Shown here: in pieces, positions 63,723 through 64,000 of the stretch
How the letters are laid out: every line of letters begins with the position of its first letter
How positions within the stretch are numbered: position 1 is the stretch's first letter
Source: Cryoendolithus antarcticus
Lineage: Eukaryota > Ascomycota > Dothideomycetes > Cladosporiales > Cladosporiaceae
Length of the DNA: 64,000 bases
Direction: 5' to 3'
NCBI GenBank assembly: GCA_002077065.1
Contig: NAJO01000006.1
Coordinates: 62,001 to 126,000, forward strand
Translations under genes and position numbers: made by a program
Notes under the pieces: generated by a model
The model's database searches: none
Told to the model about the DNA's origin: nothing
What the model saw: the letters and a program-made list of their open reading frames with translations, nothing else

Positions 63723-64000
63723 GTGGATGTTGCGGTACTGGCGCTGGTATCGGGTTCCGCGGGCTTCATGGTACACAGTAGATATAGCATGTGTAAGCGG
63801 ACATTCCATATAAGCCGATCTCGATTCCGGGCCCGTTCATCTTGTGCTTCTGCACGCCCCCTCCGCTGTCTTCGCGGCTGTCAGGCGGCCGGGCTTGAGC
63901 TGTGTACATCGAAACGTGGTAGTTCAGCAGGTCGGCCTAGTCTGAGCTCTATCACACCAGCTTGTATCGCCCGTCAAATAGAGTCTGCAACATCTTATGC

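Overview
This window is nuclear DNA of a filamentous ascomycete fungus, most likely a dothideomycete (inferred from gene content and general family knowledge; no search was run). About 38 protein-coding genes sit densely on both strands. Introns are short (mostly 46-60 bp) with GT..AG borders and CTAAC/CTGAC-type branch sites, and intergenic gaps are a few hundred bases. I found no tRNA, rRNA, CRISPR array or intact transposon. Exon borders were worked out by hand from splice sites, reading phase and family conservation.

0-11 kb: the 5' part of MCM4 runs off the left edge and diverges from tubulin cofactor A (TBCA), which converges almost end to end with a THO complex subunit 7 gene. Then come Elongin A, a 498-aa orphan, the mitochondrial Mg2+ channel MRS2, and a Ser/Thr-rich single-pass membrane protein.

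11-21 kb: four minus-strand genes for secreted, soluble or wall-acting enzymes (unspecific-peroxygenase-type haem-thiolate peroxidase, alpha/beta hydrolase, GPI-type GH128 glucanase, membrane-anchored GH76 mannanase-like protein), then a BRCT protein and a Yippee protein.

21-43 kb: metabolic and housekeeping genes: a small orphan, arginase, glutaryl-CoA dehydrogenase, fimbrin, ribosomal protein eL42, two membrane orphans, the inner nuclear membrane protein Src1/Heh1, a RING protein, a DDHD phospholipase, a hotdog thioesterase, ubiquitin-conjugating enzyme Ubc4 and FEN1.

43.6-47.4 kb: an accessory-looking island with at least five related copies of an unrecognised small-protein family (about 115-146 aa). 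Three are intact and two are broken, one by a single in-frame stop and one by a frameshift. This is the most novel-looking part of the window.

47.5-64 kb: COQ9, a lysine-rich nuclear orphan, RAD54, a three-exon conserved fungal protein, a CIR_N/LENG1-like protein, then a divergent pair of a seven-exon GH11 xylanase and a four-exon AA7-type FAD oxidase, which could act one after the other on xylan.

Replication and repair genes (MCM4, FEN1, RAD54, a BRCT protein) recur in the window but do not form one cluster. MCM4 and FEN1 each have a perfect MluI cell-cycle box (ACGCGT) about 100 bp upstream of the start codon, suggesting G1/S control.
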